Assembly: GCA_945862155.1 (NCBI GenBank) | Contig: CAMAXJ010000004.1 | Coordinates: 1-56,608, forward strand | Reading direction: 5' to 3' | DNA: 56,608 bases | DNA from: Rhodoluna limnophila | Lineage (GTDB): Bacteria; Actinomycetota; Actinomycetes; Actinomycetales; Microbacteriaceae | Part shown: one piece after another, positions 30,309 to 40,483 of the stretch | Position numbering within the stretch: position 1 is the first letter of the stretch | Layout: every line of letters begins with the position of its first letter | The notes under the pieces: model-generated | What the model was told of the DNA's origin: nothing | Seen by the model: only the letters and a program-made list of their open reading frames with translations | Database searches by the model: none | Program-made: the position numbers and the translations under genes

Positions 30309-30905
30309 CTATTGCGTTTGCTGCGCGCTTGTCTTGGCCTCAACGCTTGTTGGACCAGGGGCTTCAACCAGCACCGTCTTGCGGTAATAGACAAGCTCGG
30401 CGATTGATTCCCTTATGTCGGCAAGGGCGCGATGTCCGCCATTTTTCTTCGGTAGCTGGAAGTAAACCTTTGGGTACCACCTGCGGACTAATTCCTTGAT
30501 GGATGAAACATCAACATTTCGGTAGTGCAGATGGGCATCGAGAACTGGCATGTAGCGATTGATAAACATCCGATCGGTCCCGATGGAGTTTCCAGCTAAC
30601 GGGGCAGTTCTTGCCTCTGGGGCAAATTTCTTGACGTAGTCAAGAACCCGTGCCTCAGCTTCTTCAAGGCCTAAACCTTCTGGCAATAGCTCCAGCAGGC
30701 CAGATTCTTTGTGCATGTTCGTAACAAACTCGCCCATTCCAGCCATTGACTCGTCACGAGGCTTGATAACAACGCTTAGTCCATCATCCAATATGTTGAG
30801 CTCAGAGTCGGTTACTAAAACTGCAATCTCGACCAAACAGTCTTTCTCGACATTGAGACCGGTCATCTCGCAGTCGATCCAGACTAGGTTCTCAGAGGAC
30901 TTCAT
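30309..30905 (-). CDS. orn: Oligoribonuclease
   Basis: DEDDh 3'-5' exonuclease that finishes RNA decay by cutting 2-5-mers, and in many bacteria degrades pGpG. Active-site blocks: WIDCEMTGL (Asp, Glu), GNSIGTDRMF (Asp) and GGHRALADIRESI (His, Asp). The 198-residue length is typical; the C-terminal 20 residues are Thr/Ala/Gln-rich. It is 12 bases downstream of the RND gene and possibly cotranscribed with tRNA-His. Confidence 0.96.
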   Translation of the reverse strand: MKSSENLVWIDCEMTGLNVEKDCLVEIAVLVTDSELNILDDGLSVVIKPRDESMAGMGEFVTNMHKESGLLELLPEGLGLEEAEARVLDYVKKFAPEARTAPLAGNSIGTDRMFINRYMPVLDAHLHYRNVDVSSIKELVRRWYPKVYFQLPKKNGGHRALADIRESIAELVYYRKTVLVEAPGPTSVEAKTSAQQTQ

Positions 30906-30917
30906 AACTACGCAAGC

Positions 30918-33900
30918 TTAGCGGGCGGCTTCGGCAAGTCTTTTTGCCTTACCTCTTGGTTTCTTTGGCCCCTTGAGAGCTTTGCGCTCCTTACGACCTT
31001 CGATCAACCAGTAAAGAACTGGGACAATTACCAGAGTCAAAAGGGTCGAGGAAACCAGTCCACCGATAACAACTATCGCAAGCGGCTGGCTGATGAATCC
31101 ACCACCGGTGATTCCAAACGCCAATGGCGAAAGGGCGAAAATAGTTGCCAATGCAGTCATCAAAATTGGACGAAGGCGTTGACGTGAACCATCCATGATT
31201 GATTGCTGAATGGATCTACCTTGCTTGCGGTATTGGTTTATGAGATCTATCAAAACAATTGCATTGGTCACCACCACACCAACCAGTAGCAACATTCCAA
31301 TAAGTGCTGGAACACCTAGGGGAGTGTCAGTAATCAACAGAAGACCAAGTGCTCCGGTAGCGGCAAACGGAATTGAGATCAGCAAGATTAGTGGCTGAAT
31401 CAGGCTTGAGAAGGTAGCAACCATAACCAGGTAAACAATCGCTACGGCAGCAAGCAACGCAAGACCTAGCTGCTGGAAGCTCTCGGTCTGCTCAGCTGAA
31501 ACACCACCAATAGTCGCCGTGGCCCCAACGGGTAGTTCAATTTCGGCAAGCTTTGCTGTGACGTCTCGGGTTACAGCACCCAAGTCATCAGTATCTGGTG
31601 TTAGGGCAACTGTTGCTACCCGCTCGCCCTTTTCGCTGGTGATTGAAACCGGTGCCTGAACCTCACTGATGTCAGCAATTTCCTGTAGCTCGATAACACC
31701 GCTTCGAGTTGGAATCTGGATCTCTTCGATCTCTTCGAATGTGGCAGGAGTAGCCTCCTGGACTAGGAAAATCGGAGTTGACTCGTTCTCAATGTTCACA
31801 TCACCAATTGATGATGGGCGAAGGGTTGTTGATACAAGTCCCGATACTTGAATTTCGGTCAGTCCATACTCGGCGGCCTTGACTCGGTCAACGGTAATCT
31901 TCAGAGTTCTTTGCTGCTCTGAAAGTGAAGAGGTTATCTCGGAAAGGTTTTCAACTGCGATCATGCCGCTTCGAACCTTCTCAACAGCTGCAAAAAGTGC
32001 CTCATCGGTGGTACCTGAAATTTTGATGTCGATTGTTCCAGAACCGCCAACACCTGGACCTCCGCCGGCTGAGATTGAAGTCTCTCCGATGTCAGAGCGT
32101 GCGTCGATGCCCTTTTGAATAGCATCCTTGATGGCATCCCCATCTGCATCCTTGGTAAGCGATACCTGAATTGTGGTCGCATTGGCATTGCCACCAAAGT
32201 TGACTCGGCCATCGGCTCGACCACCGAAGGTTGCTAAAACTGTTTCAACACCGTCTTGTTCGAGTATTAGGGCCTCAACAACATTTGATGCTTCATCGCG
32301 CTGCTCAAAAGTACTTCCCGCTGGAAGCTCCTGGCGAACCGAGAAAGTGTCTCCTCCGAAATCACCGATGAAGTCGGTTTTTAGTTGAGGAACTAGCGAG
32401 AAGGTAAAGCCCAACACCGCAGCCGATGCAATTAAGGTCACAACCGGGTGAGCCTGAGTGGAGCGAAGAACTGGGATGTAGCCTCGCTGCAACCAGCTCT
32501 TTTTCTCTTTCTGCTCTTCAACTTCACGAGCTTGCTCTATCTGAGAAGCAAGCTGGCTTTCGGACATCTGCTCAGAGGAAACTTCAGTTTTTGGAGCCTT
32601 CAGGAACCAGTAAGCCAGCACAGGAACAATTGTTAGAGAAACAATCAATGAGGCTAGAAGAGCGATTGTGAAGCTCAGACTAAAGGGTCTAAAGAGCTCT
32701 CCAACTACTCCGCCAACTAGGGCTACCGGCAAGAATACGGCCACCGTTGTTATGGTGGCGGAAGTAATCGCTCCAGCCACTTCTTTCACGGCTTGAATGA
32801 TGGCGCTCTTTTTTTCTTCTCCATAGGAGAGGTGTCTATTGATGTTCTCAATAACCACAATCGAGTCATCCACCACTCGACCAACCGCAATGGTTAGGGC
32901 GCTCAGGGTGAATAGGTTCAGGCTGTAATCAGAAACCAGCAAACCGGCAAAGGTGACCAGCAGGGAAGTCGGAATCGAGATAGCGGTGACCAGAGTTGAT
33001 CTTAATGAGCCCAAGAACACCAAGATGATCAAAATCGCGAAGGTGAGTCCCAGAGATCCTTCAATGGTCAGGTTCTCAAGCTGCTTCTCAACAAAGGGTC
33101 CCTGGTCAAATACAGTGTTGATCTCAACGTTGCCACCAAGCTTTTCGGTGAGCTCCTCAATCTTGGCTTCTACGCCGTTGGAAATAGCAACTGTATTTCC
33201 ATCTTGAGTCTTAGTGACCTGAATGCCAAGCGAATCCAAACCGTTGGTGCGTGAAATTGAAGTGACTGGCTCGTAGTCATACGTGACATCGGCAACATCT
33301 CCAATGGTCAAAATTTCTGAGCCAGCAGCAGGTACTGCTGGAATACTTGGCGCAGCTGGAGCGCCTGACCCTGCAGCCGCCGCAGCAGCTTGTGCCGCAG
33401 CTGCTTGGGCAGCAGCGGCTTGTGCAGCAGCCTGAGTGTTTTGGGTGTTCGAAGAAATAAGTGGAAGCTTCTTGAAATCTTGGAGCGAGTTTACGTTGTT
33501 TCCAATTTCGATCTGGAGCTCACCATCGGTGTCAGTGATTGATCCTGCGGGAATGACGAATCCGTTGGCGCGAAGCGCCTCAACGATGGATTGCTGAGAA
33601 AGGCCATTCTCGCGCAAAACTTTAGCGTCGAGATCGAGGGTGATTTCCTTTTTCTTACCACCGGCAACGGTGATTTCCTGGATACCTGGAACCTGGGAAA
33701 GAATCGGGGTTGCAACATCAGACAAGATTTCGGCGAGCGCGTCGTTATCTCCAGTGGTGGAGGCCACCGACAAAACAATAATTGGGACGCTATCAAACGA
33801 GCCTGAAATAACTCTTGGGCTAACATCCGATGGAAGGGAGTCCTTTAGGTTCGCAATAACCCGGTTTAGCTCCTCTTCGACAGTGGCTGTAGCGGTTCCA

Positions 33901-34193
33901 AAATCAAACTCGACTCTTACAACCGAAAGGTTTGCACTGGATGTGGAGCGAACTGTTACGAGGTTGTTTAGGGTTCGAACCTCATCTTCGATAAGGGAAG
34001 AAATCTGGGCATCGACAATTTCAGGGGATGCGCCAGGATACGGCGTGACTATGGACGCCTGTGGCACTTCAAACGAGGGCAGCAGCTCCTGCTTCAAGGA
34101 GGTCAGGGACAGAAGTCCCGAAGCCACAATCAGTACGGTCAATAGACCTACAACGGAGCGGTTGGCAAGTGAGGCGGTGGCTAATCTGAACAC
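30918..34193 (-). CDS. RND-family efflux permease (SwrC/HAE1-like)
   Basis: A 1,091-residue inner-membrane proton-driven exporter with two repeats of one helix, a large external loop and five to six helices. The TM4 acid pair is seen in VGRVVDDSIVVIENI (about residue 440). In TM10 the AcrB Lys is replaced: VGVVVTNAIVLIDLI (about 973), as in Gram-positive SwrC-type proteins. An Ala/Gln-rich stretch (about 251-282) lies where AcrB has its TolC-docking region. No membrane-fusion partner or outer channel is nearby, as expected for a monoderm. GTG 34193 follows AGGGG. Substrate unknown. Confidence 0.9.
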   Translation of the reverse strand: MFRLATASLANRSVVGLLTVLIVASGLLSLTSLKQELLPSFEVPQASIVTPYPGASPEIVDAQISSLIEDEVRTLNNLVTVRSTSSANLSVVRVEFDFGTATATVEEELNRVIANLKDSLPSDVSPRVISGSFDSVPIIVLSVASTTGDNDALAEILSDVATPILSQVPGIQEITVAGGKKKEITLDLDAKVLRENGLSQQSIVEALRANGFVIPAGSITDTDGELQIEIGNNVNSLQDFKKLPLISSNTQNTQAAAQAAAAQAAAAQAAAAAAGSGAPAAPSIPAVPAAGSEILTIGDVADVTYDYEPVTSISRTNGLDSLGIQVTKTQDGNTVAISNGVEAKIEELTEKLGGNVEINTVFDQGPFVEKQLENLTIEGSLGLTFAILIILVFLGSLRSTLVTAISIPTSLLVTFAGLLVSDYSLNLFTLSALTIAVGRVVDDSIVVIENINRHLSYGEEKKSAIIQAVKEVAGAITSATITTVAVFLPVALVGGVVGELFRPFSLSFTIALLASLIVSLTIVPVLAYWFLKAPKTEVSSEQMSESQLASQIEQAREVEEQKEKKSWLQRGYIPVLRSTQAHPVVTLIASAAVLGFTFSLVPQLKTDFIGDFGGDTFSVRQELPAGSTFEQRDEASNVVEALILEQDGVETVLATFGGRADGRVNFGGNANATTIQVSLTKDADGDAIKDAIQKGIDARSDIGETSISAGGGPGVGGSGTIDIKISGTTDEALFAAVEKVRSGMIAVENLSEITSSLSEQQRTLKITVDRVKAAEYGLTEIQVSGLVSTTLRPSSIGDVNIENESTPIFLVQEATPATFEEIEEIQIPTRSGVIELQEIADISEVQAPVSITSEKGERVATVALTPDTDDLGAVTRDVTAKLAEIELPVGATATIGGVSAEQTESFQQLGLALLAAVAIVYLVMVATFSSLIQPLILLISIPFAATGALGLLLITDTPLGVPALIGMLLLVGVVVTNAIVLIDLINQYRKQGRSIQQSIMDGSRQRLRPILMTALATIFALSPLAFGITGGGFISQPLAIVVIGGLVSSTLLTLVIVPVLYWLIEGRKERKALKGPKKPRGKAKRLAEAAR

Positions 34194-34321
34194 GGATGTC
34201 CCCTAAATAGAAGAGCGGATTTTTTTGCAACATCTAATCCAACCACCTAGAGCCTTCTCGCATAAGGCTAAACATTGAATCTCTCAGCTAGTTGCCAGCC
34301 CCAAAGGGCCCTACGAGCTTG

Positions 34322-34338
34322 CCCTTTAGGCTAAAGGG
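34322..34338. promoter_or_regulatory. Perfect palindrome and -10 at the hydrolase start
   Basis: CCCTTTAG (34322-34329) and CTAAAGGG (34331-34338) form an 8-bp perfect inverted repeat around one base, ending exactly at the ATG at 34339. TAGGCT (34327-34332) within it is a candidate -10 ending 6 bases before the start, so this may be a leaderless promoter overlapped by an operator. Confidence 0.45.
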
Positions 34339-35328
34339 ATGAAGATTTCAAGAATCCTCGCAATAATCGGTGCGGTTGTGCTGGCGCTGATCCTCGTAGT
34401 TCCTTTTCTGATACCGGTTCAGACCTCTGGCACTGCCACCTATAAAGAGGTAGCGGGCGAGGGGGCAACCTTCGCAAGTGCCCAAGGAATCGATATCTAC
34501 TACGAAAAAACTGATTTTGATTGCCAAAAAGGCAACAATTGTTCAAATCCTCCAGTTATTTTCCTTATGCACGGCTTCGGTGCTAACACCTTCTCGTTCA
34601 GAGAAGTGACCGAACCCCTGAGTCAACTTGGCGATGTCATCGCCTATGACAGACCAGGCTTCGGACTTTCTGAAAGACCGACCAGCTGGGAAGGGGAGAA
34701 CCCTTACGGATCGATAGGTCAGGATCTGATTCTTGATCAGCTCATCGCAGAGTTTGCCAGCGGGCGAGATGTGATCTTGGTGGGCCACTCAGCGGGTGGA
34801 AAACTTGCTGCTCAGTACGTGGTGGATAACCAAGATGCAATCCAAGGTCTGATTCTGATATCGCCAGCCATTTTGTCAACCGGTGGGTCACCGAACTGGT
34901 TGAACTGGGTATTTAGCATCCCACAACTAGATCACTTAGGCCCGCTGCTGGTTTCATCAATTGCCTCAAGCGGCATGGACCTACTAAACGAATCTTGGTA
35001 CAACAAAGACTTGATCACAGAAGAAGTTAAAGCCGGCTACCGCGAACCACTGAGCGTGATCGGCTGGGAAGAAGGATTCTGGGAGTTTAACCGTGCCCCC
35101 AGAGCCTTTGATGTCAAAGACCGTCTAGATGAGATCACCGTCCCCACACTTCTAATAACAGGAGATACCGACACGGTGGTGGCAACAGCCGATACTGAAG
35201 CCCTTGCAAACCTGATCAAAGACTCGGTTTTGTTCGTGATCCCTAATTCTGGCCACTTAGCTCAAGAAGAAACCCCGGAAGACACCATGAAGGCAATTCA
35301 GGTGGTTTGGAGCATTCTCACCAGGTAG
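34339..35328 (+). CDS. Alpha/beta hydrolase with N-terminal membrane anchor
   Basis: A 329-residue protein with one hydrophobic segment at about 4-28, so an exported or anchored enzyme. The fold is clear: FLMHGFGANTFSFRE (oxyanion loop), AYDRPGFGLSERP, nucleophile VGHSAGGKLAAQYV, late Asp in LITGDTDTVV and His in NSGHLAQEE. Similar to haloalkane-dehalogenase/epoxide-hydrolase-type lipases; the substrate cannot be read off. It stands alone, divergent from the RND gene. Confidence 0.85.
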   Translation: MKISRILAIIGAVVLALILVVPFLIPVQTSGTATYKEVAGEGATFASAQGIDIYYEKTDFDCQKGNNCSNPPVIFLMHGFGANTFSFREVTEPLSQLGDVIAYDRPGFGLSERPTSWEGENPYGSIGQDLILDQLIAEFASGRDVILVGHSAGGKLAAQYVVDNQDAIQGLILISPAILSTGGSPNWLNWVFSIPQLDHLGPLLVSSIASSGMDLLNESWYNKDLITEEVKAGYREPLSVIGWEEGFWEFNRAPRAFDVKDRLDEITVPTLLITGDTDTVVATADTEALANLIKDSVLFVIPNSGHLAQEETPEDTMKAIQVVWSILTR

Positions 35329-35408
35329 TTCAATTCGGGAACAAACTAGCCGTTCTGAAGGTTGGCTCTAGCTAGTCAGCATATGAAGGCTCTAGGAAAG
35401 TGAAGCAG

Positions 35409-36449
35409 ATGGAAATCAAATTTGGTCTAGACACCTTTGGCGATATGACCCAAAAAGATGACGGCACTCCAGAAACTGCCGGCCAGGTGCTTCGAAACGT
35501 AGTTGCCGAGGCCGTGCACGCTGAGGCCGTTGGACTAGATAGCTTTGACATTGGCGAGCACCACAGAGATGACTTTGCGGTGACTTCCCCTGACACCGTT
35601 CTTGCTGGAATTGCAACTCAAACCAAGCGCATCAAACTCGGATCCGGAGTCACAGTTTTATCCTCAGAAGACCCAGTTAGGGTTTACCAAGCTTTTGCTA
35701 CCGTGGATGCTCTTTCAAACGGGCGAGCAGAAATCACAGCCGGTCGCGGATCTTTCATTGAATCTTTCCCACTGTTTGGATATGAACTCGCAGACTATGG
35801 AGATCTGTTCGAGCAAAAGCTTGAACTGTTGGTTGAGCTCCTAAAGGAAAAGCCAGTGACCTGGTCTGGAAGTGTTCGCGCTCCACTTGTCAACCAAGAG
35901 GTCTACCCAAAAACTGAATCGGGACGCATCCCACTTCGCGTGGGAGTGGGAGGTTCCCCTGACTCTGTGATTCGTGCCGCAAGATTGGATGCTGCACTAG
36001 CACTTGCAATCATCGGCGGGGACCCGGCACGATTTGCCCCATTTGCAAAGCTGTATCGCGACTCGATGGAAAAATTTGGCCATGCACTTCGGCCGATTTC
36101 AATTCACTCCCCAGGTCACATCGCAGAAACTGACGAGCAGGCCATCGAAGAACTCTGGCCAAGCTACCAGGCAAGTTTTGGTCGAATTGGTCAAGAGCGC
36201 GGTTGGGGTCCAATGACCAAGGGTCACTATTTGGATGAGGTTCAAAACGGCAGCTTGTATGTCGGTTCACCTGAGACTGTCGCTCAAAAGATGGCCTACG
36301 CCATCAAGGCAGTGGGTGCTCAAAGATTTGATCTGAAGTACTCAACAGGGCCAATGCCTCACTCTAAGCTCATGAAGTCAATTGAGCTACTAGGAACCAA
36401 GGTTGCTCCAAGGGTCAAAGAGATTCTGGCAGGGCAGCTGGTTGGCTAG
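35409..36449 (+). CDS. LLM-class flavin-dependent oxidoreductase
   Basis: Luciferase-like monooxygenase of 346 residues using reduced flavin. Typical: GLDSFDIGEHHRDDF, KRIKLGSGVTVLSSEDPVRVYQ, FATVDALSNGRAEITAGRGSF and a C-terminal YVGSPETVAQKMAYAI. I place the start at ATG 35409 (MEIKFGLDTF), with AGGAAAG at 35394-35400, rather than GTG 35400. The substrate is unknown; relatives annotate as alkanal monooxygenase-like. Confidence 0.88.
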   Translation: MEIKFGLDTFGDMTQKDDGTPETAGQVLRNVVAEAVHAEAVGLDSFDIGEHHRDDFAVTSPDTVLAGIATQTKRIKLGSGVTVLSSEDPVRVYQAFATVDALSNGRAEITAGRGSFIESFPLFGYELADYGDLFEQKLELLVELLKEKPVTWSGSVRAPLVNQEVYPKTESGRIPLRVGVGGSPDSVIRAARLDAALALAIIGGDPARFAPFAKLYRDSMEKFGHALRPISIHSPGHIAETDEQAIEELWPSYQASFGRIGQERGWGPMTKGHYLDEVQNGSLYVGSPETVAQKMAYAIKAVGAQRFDLKYSTGPMPHSKLMKSIELLGTKVAPRVKEILAGQLVG

Positions 36450-36575
36450 CTCTAACTTTTTCGCTTTAGGTCACATTCTTCTGAAGTGCACTAATCCCTC
36501 GGTTAATCAACGCTCCTCCAGGCTCAAGCGCTCCTAGACTGAAAAACATCAGCCGGCCTAAAGGAGCAACTTCAA

Positions 36576-37232
36576 TTGAACTACCGCGCACTGCTTAGCG
36601 AATACTTCGGTACCACCATTTTGGTAGCAACAGTTGTTGGTTCTGGAATTATGGGAACAAACCTCTCCGATGACACTCTCGTTGCCCTTTTGGTCAACGG
36701 TCTTTCAACAATATTTGTCTTAGGGATCTTGATACTCACTTTGGGTCCAGTTTCCGGAGCACACTTCAACCCACTGGTGACAATAGCCTTGGCCCTTAGC
36801 AAGCAATTCCCAACAAAGCAGATCCTTCCCTACGTGCTTTCACAAATGCTCGGTGGTATTTACGGCGCGATTATTGCCAACGCAATGTTTTCTCAGGCCA
36901 TCTTTCAGATCTCGACCACTGCAAGATTCAATGGTGGAACGGCAATCGGCGAGGTCATGGCCACAACCTTGCTGCTGTTTGTGATCTTGTCGCTGCTTAG
37001 AACCGACCGAGCCAACCTGATTGCACTGGCAGTGCCCGGCGTGATTGGTGCTGCGTACTTCTTTACTTCTTCAACTTCTTTCGCAAACCCTGCGGTGACC
37101 ATCGGAAGAATCTTTAGCGACACCTTCGCAGGCATCGCTCCTGAAAGCGTGCTTGGGTTTATTGCGTTCCAGATAATTGGCGCAGCGATAGCTATTGGTT
37201 TAGTAAATCTGATGTTTGCGAAGAAGCGCTAA
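36576..37232 (+). CDS. MIP-family channel (aquaporin/glycerol facilitator-like)
   Basis: A 218-residue membrane protein with six segments and the two half-helix loops. The first is SGAHFNPLVT (Asn-Pro-Leu in place of Asn-Pro-Ala), the second SFANPAVTIGR with the canonical Asn-Pro-Ala and the following selectivity Arg. Such NPL variants occur in bacterial channels near arsenic genes, but none are seen here. TTG 36576 is preceded by AAAGGAGC; TAGACT at 36535-36540 may be the -10. It ends 6 bases from the convergent gcvP. Confidence 0.9.
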   Translation: MNYRALLSEYFGTTILVATVVGSGIMGTNLSDDTLVALLVNGLSTIFVLGILILTLGPVSGAHFNPLVTIALALSKQFPTKQILPYVLSQMLGGIYGAIIANAMFSQAIFQISTTARFNGGTAIGEVMATTLLLFVILSLLRTDRANLIALAVPGVIGAAYFFTSSTSFANPAVTIGRIFSDTFAGIAPESVLGFIAFQIIGAAIAIGLVNLMFAKKR

Positions 37233-37238
37233 AAAGAT

Positions 37239-40076
37239 TTAAGCGAAAGCCTCAATTGGCGGGCAAGAACAAACTAGGTTTCGATCGCCGTGCACTGAAT
37301 CCACACGTCTAACCTTCGGCCAGAACTTGCCCTGGTGCTGAGAAGCTACCGGGTAAACGGCCAGTTTTCTTGAATATGGGTGATCCCAGGCTTCAGCCAA
37401 CATTCTTGCGGTGTGCGGAGCTTGTCTCAGCGGGTTATCTTCTGCACTCCATTCACCGTTTCCGAGCTGGTTGATTTCGCCTTTGATGGAAATCATCGCC
37501 GAAATGAAACGGTCAATTTCAACCTTTGGTTCAGATTCGGTTGGTTCAATCATTAGCGTTCCGGAGACCGGGAAGCTCATGGTTGGGGCGTGGAAACCGT
37601 AGTCAATCAATCTCTTAGCAATGTCATCTACCGATACTCCGGTGTCCTTGGTCATTCCCCGGATATCGATGATGCACTCGTGGGCAATTAGTCCTTCGTT
37701 GCCGGTATAAAGAAGCGGGAAGTGATCTTTTAGTTTCATGGCGATGTAGTTTGCTGACAGAACTGCAACTGAAGTGGCATCCCGCAAGCTCTGGTTTCCC
37801 ATCATGCGAATGTAGGCCCAAGAAATTGGCAGAATCGAGGCCGAACCAAACGGAGCACCTGAGATAGGTCCAAAGTTTGGAAGCTCTATTTGAGCTAGTG
37901 AGTGGCCAGGTAGGAATGGAGCAAGGTGAGATCTTGCAGCAACTGGACCAACACCAGGACCGCCACCACCGTGAGGGATGCAGAAAGTCTTGTGCAGGTT
38001 CAGGTGGGAGACATCTCCACCCAAAAGCCCAAACTTCGCATAGCCAACCACGGCATTGGTGTTGGCACCATCGATGTAAACCTGTCCACCGGCTTGGTGA
38101 ACCATTTCACAAATATCAGCAATAGCTTCTTCGTAAACACCGTGAGTCGAAGGGTAGGTGACCATTAGAGCCGAGAGCTTGTCACCGGCTTCACTGATTT
38201 TGGCCTTGATATCCGCAAGGTCCACGTTGCCCAGTTCGTCGCAGGCAACAACAACAACCTTCATTCCGGCAAGCACAGCTGAAGCTGCGTTCGTGCCGTG
38301 AGCCGACGATGGAATTAGGCACACTTCGCGCTGAGCATCTCCTCGCGATAGGTGGTAGCCGCGAATAGCCATAAGGCCGGCTAGCTCACCTTGGCTTCCG
38401 GCATTTGGCTGAAGAGAAATGGCGTCATATCCTGTGACATCGCAGAGCCAGCCTTCAAGCTCAGAAATCAAAGAAAGGTAGCCCTGGATATCTTCCTTAG
38501 GCGAGAACGGGTGCAGGTTGGAAAACTCAGGCCAGGTGACAGCTTCCATTTCGGTGGTGGAGTTGAGCTTCATGGTGCACGAGCCCAGTGGAATCATTCC
38601 GCGATCGAGAGCGTAGTCAAAATCTGATAGGCGCTTTAGGTAGCGAAGCATTGCAGTTTCCGAGTGGTGAGAGTTAAAGACCTGGTGGGTCAAATACTCT
38701 GACTTTCGGTCAAGCCCTGCCACCCTCAGCAGGCCAGAAGGACGATAGCCGTAGGAAACTTTCTTGGCACCAAAGACCTCAGAAATTTGGCTTAGGGTTT
38801 CTGGGCTGATGGTTTCATCAATAGCAATTCCGATTGTTGAGTCGTTGACTACTCGCATTGTCAGATTCTGCTGCCTACCCTTTTCAAAAATTGCTTTTGC
38901 GTCGACCCCGGTGACCTGGAAAGTATCAAAGAAGTCAGTTTCGGAAATCGTAAGCCCAGCTGCCCGCAGAGCATCAGCCAGTGCGTGAGCTTTCTGGTGA
39001 ACTTCTAAAGCAATTGAGCGCAAGCCCTTTGGTCCGTGGTAGACCGCAAACATTCCAGCCATCACGGCAAGAAGAACTTGTGCGGTACAAATGTTGGATG
39101 TTGCTCTTTCGCGTCTGATGTGCTGTTCTCTGGTTTGAAGAGTCAATCGGTATGCAGGTGCCCCATCGGCATCCAAAGACACTCCAACTAATCTTCCAGG
39201 CATGGATCTTTCTAGATCTTCGCGAACGGCTAGGTAGCCAGCGTGAGGACCACCGAATCCCATGGGAACGCCAAAGCGCTGGGTGGTTCCAACAACGATG
39301 TCTGCCCCAGCCTCACCTGGAGGGGCAATCAAGCAAAGAGCTAGAAGATCAGCTACTGCAACTGCCATGGCATTGCCAGTGCGAGCTGCGTCGAAGATTG
39401 GCTTTAGTTGTGTCAGTCTTCCGGAGGATCCTGGATACTGCACCATCACACCAAAGTATTCGCCGGCTAATTCGGCAGCACCCTTTGCTGCGTCGAAATA
39501 GGCGATTGTGATTCCAACCGGCTGCGCTCTGTGCTCAAGCAATGATTTGGTCTGCGGCATGGTGTCGGAGTCAACGTAAAAAACATTGCTCTCGTTTGAT
39601 GACGACCTACGTGAGAGCAACATTGCCTCTGCAGCAGCGGTTGATTCGTCAAGCATCGAGGCGTTGGCTGTTTTCATGCCGGTTAGGTCATTGACCATGG
39701 TTTGGAAGTTGATGATTGCCTCAAGGCGACCCTGGGAAATTTCCGGCTGGTATGGGGTGTAAGCGGTGTACCAGGAAGGATTCTCTAGAACGTTTCGCTT
39801 GATTACCCCTGGAGTAAAAGTCCCGTAGTAGCCCTGACCAATAAGTGATGTTGTGACTTTGTTGTTGTTGGCATGCACGCGAAGAGCGCTAAGGGTCTCT
39901 TGTTCGGTGAGTGGATCTGGGAGTTTACCTTCGCCTTCAAACTGAATCGCCTTCGGTAAAGCGACCGCCATGAGCTGATCCAGGGAAGAGTAGCCAAGCC
40001 CTTTGAGCATGGCTGATTGTTCTTGGGCGGTGGGGCCAATGTGACGGTACTTGAAGTCTTTGTGCTCAGGAAGCAA
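37239..40076 (-). CDS. gcvP: Glycine dehydrogenase (decarboxylating), P protein
   Basis: PLP enzyme that decarboxylates glycine and passes the aminomethyl group to GcvH. The single 945-residue chain contains both halves. The PLP Lys is in [21 protein letters not shown] at about residue 690. N-terminal FKYRHIGP and [16 protein letters not shown] are standard. It starts at TTG 40076, 7 bases after gcvH, last gene of gcvT-gcvH-gcvP. Confidence 0.97.
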   Translation of the reverse strand: MLPEHKDFKYRHIGPTAQEQSAMLKGLGYSSLDQLMAVALPKAIQFEGEGKLPDPLTEQETLSALRVHANNNKVTTSLIGQGYYGTFTPGVIKRNVLENPSWYTAYTPYQPEISQGRLEAIINFQTMVNDLTGMKTANASMLDESTAAAEAMLLSRRSSSNESNVFYVDSDTMPQTKSLLEHRAQPVGITIAYFDAAKGAAELAGEYFGVMVQYPGSSGRLTQLKPIFDAARTGNAMAVAVADLLALCLIAPPGEAGADIVVGTTQRFGVPMGFGGPHAGYLAVREDLERSMPGRLVGVSLDADGAPAYRLTLQTREQHIRRERATSNICTAQVLLAVMAGMFAVYHGPKGLRSIALEVHQKAHALADALRAAGLTISETDFFDTFQVTGVDAKAIFEKGRQQNLTMRVVNDSTIGIAIDETISPETLSQISEVFGAKKVSYGYRPSGLLRVAGLDRKSEYLTHQVFNSHHSETAMLRYLKRLSDFDYALDRGMIPLGSCTMKLNSTTEMEAVTWPEFSNLHPFSPKEDIQGYLSLISELEGWLCDVTGYDAISLQPNAGSQGELAGLMAIRGYHLSRGDAQREVCLIPSSAHGTNAASAVLAGMKVVVVACDELGNVDLADIKAKISEAGDKLSALMVTYPSTHGVYEEAIADICEMVHQAGGQVYIDGANTNAVVGYAKFGLLGGDVSHLNLHKTFCIPHGGGGPGVGPVAARSHLAPFLPGHSLAQIELPNFGPISGAPFGSASILPISWAYIRMMGNQSLRDATSVAVLSANYIAMKLKDHFPLLYTGNEGLIAHECIIDIRGMTKDTGVSVDDIAKRLIDYGFHAPTMSFPVSGTLMIEPTESEPKVEIDRFISAMISIKGEINQLGNGEWSAEDNPLRQAPHTARMLAEAWDHPYSRKLAVYPVASQHQGKFWPKVRRVDSVHGDRNLVCSCPPIEAFA

Positions 40077-40083
40077 TTTTGAG

Positions 40084-40458
40084 CTAGCCCTCTCCGGTTA
40101 GTGCTGCGTATTCCTCGTGAGTAAGAAGAGCTGGAAGCTCTTTGAAGCGAATTTTGATGAGCCAACCGGCACCGAAGGGATCGTGGTTGACAAGTTCTGG
40201 ATTACCGGAGACAACATCATTAATCTCCACGATTTCACCATCAACTGGAGCGTAGAGCTCACCGACGCTCTTGGTGGATTCAATCTCACCGCAGATCTTC
40301 ATATAAGTAGTAGAGGACCCGACTTTTGGCAGGTCAACAAAAACAATGTCACCCAGCTTCTCGGCGGCGTATTCGGTGATACCCACGGTGGCAACATCGC
40401 CCTCGATTGATAGCCACTCGTGCTCTTTGGTGTATTTCAGACCTTCGCGGTTGATCAT
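40084..40458 (-). CDS. gcvH: Glycine cleavage system H protein
   Basis: Carrier protein with a lipoyl group that shuttles aminomethyl between P, T and L proteins. The 124-residue chain has [22 protein letters not shown] and lipoylated Lys63 in [15 protein letters not shown] 40458, 25 bases after gcvT. Confidence 0.97.
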   Translation of the reverse strand: MINREGLKYTKEHEWLSIEGDVATVGITEYAAEKLGDIVFVDLPKVGSSTTYMKICGEIESTKSVGELYAPVDGEIVEINDVVSGNPELVNHDPFGAGWLIKIRFKELPALLTHEEYAALTGEG

Positions 40459-40483
40459 CCTGAATTGTTCCTTTAGGGGGTAG

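Noticed and set aside
33360-33440. Ala/Gln repeat in the RND gene as assembly error or frameshift
   Set aside because: The frame stays open through it and both flanks are RND sequence; the codons for Ala vary, so it is a real coding repeat.
33640-34206. Plus-strand frame of 188 codons antisense to the RND gene
   Set aside because: Ser/Thr/Arg-rich shadow of the permease's first external loop; no start signal.
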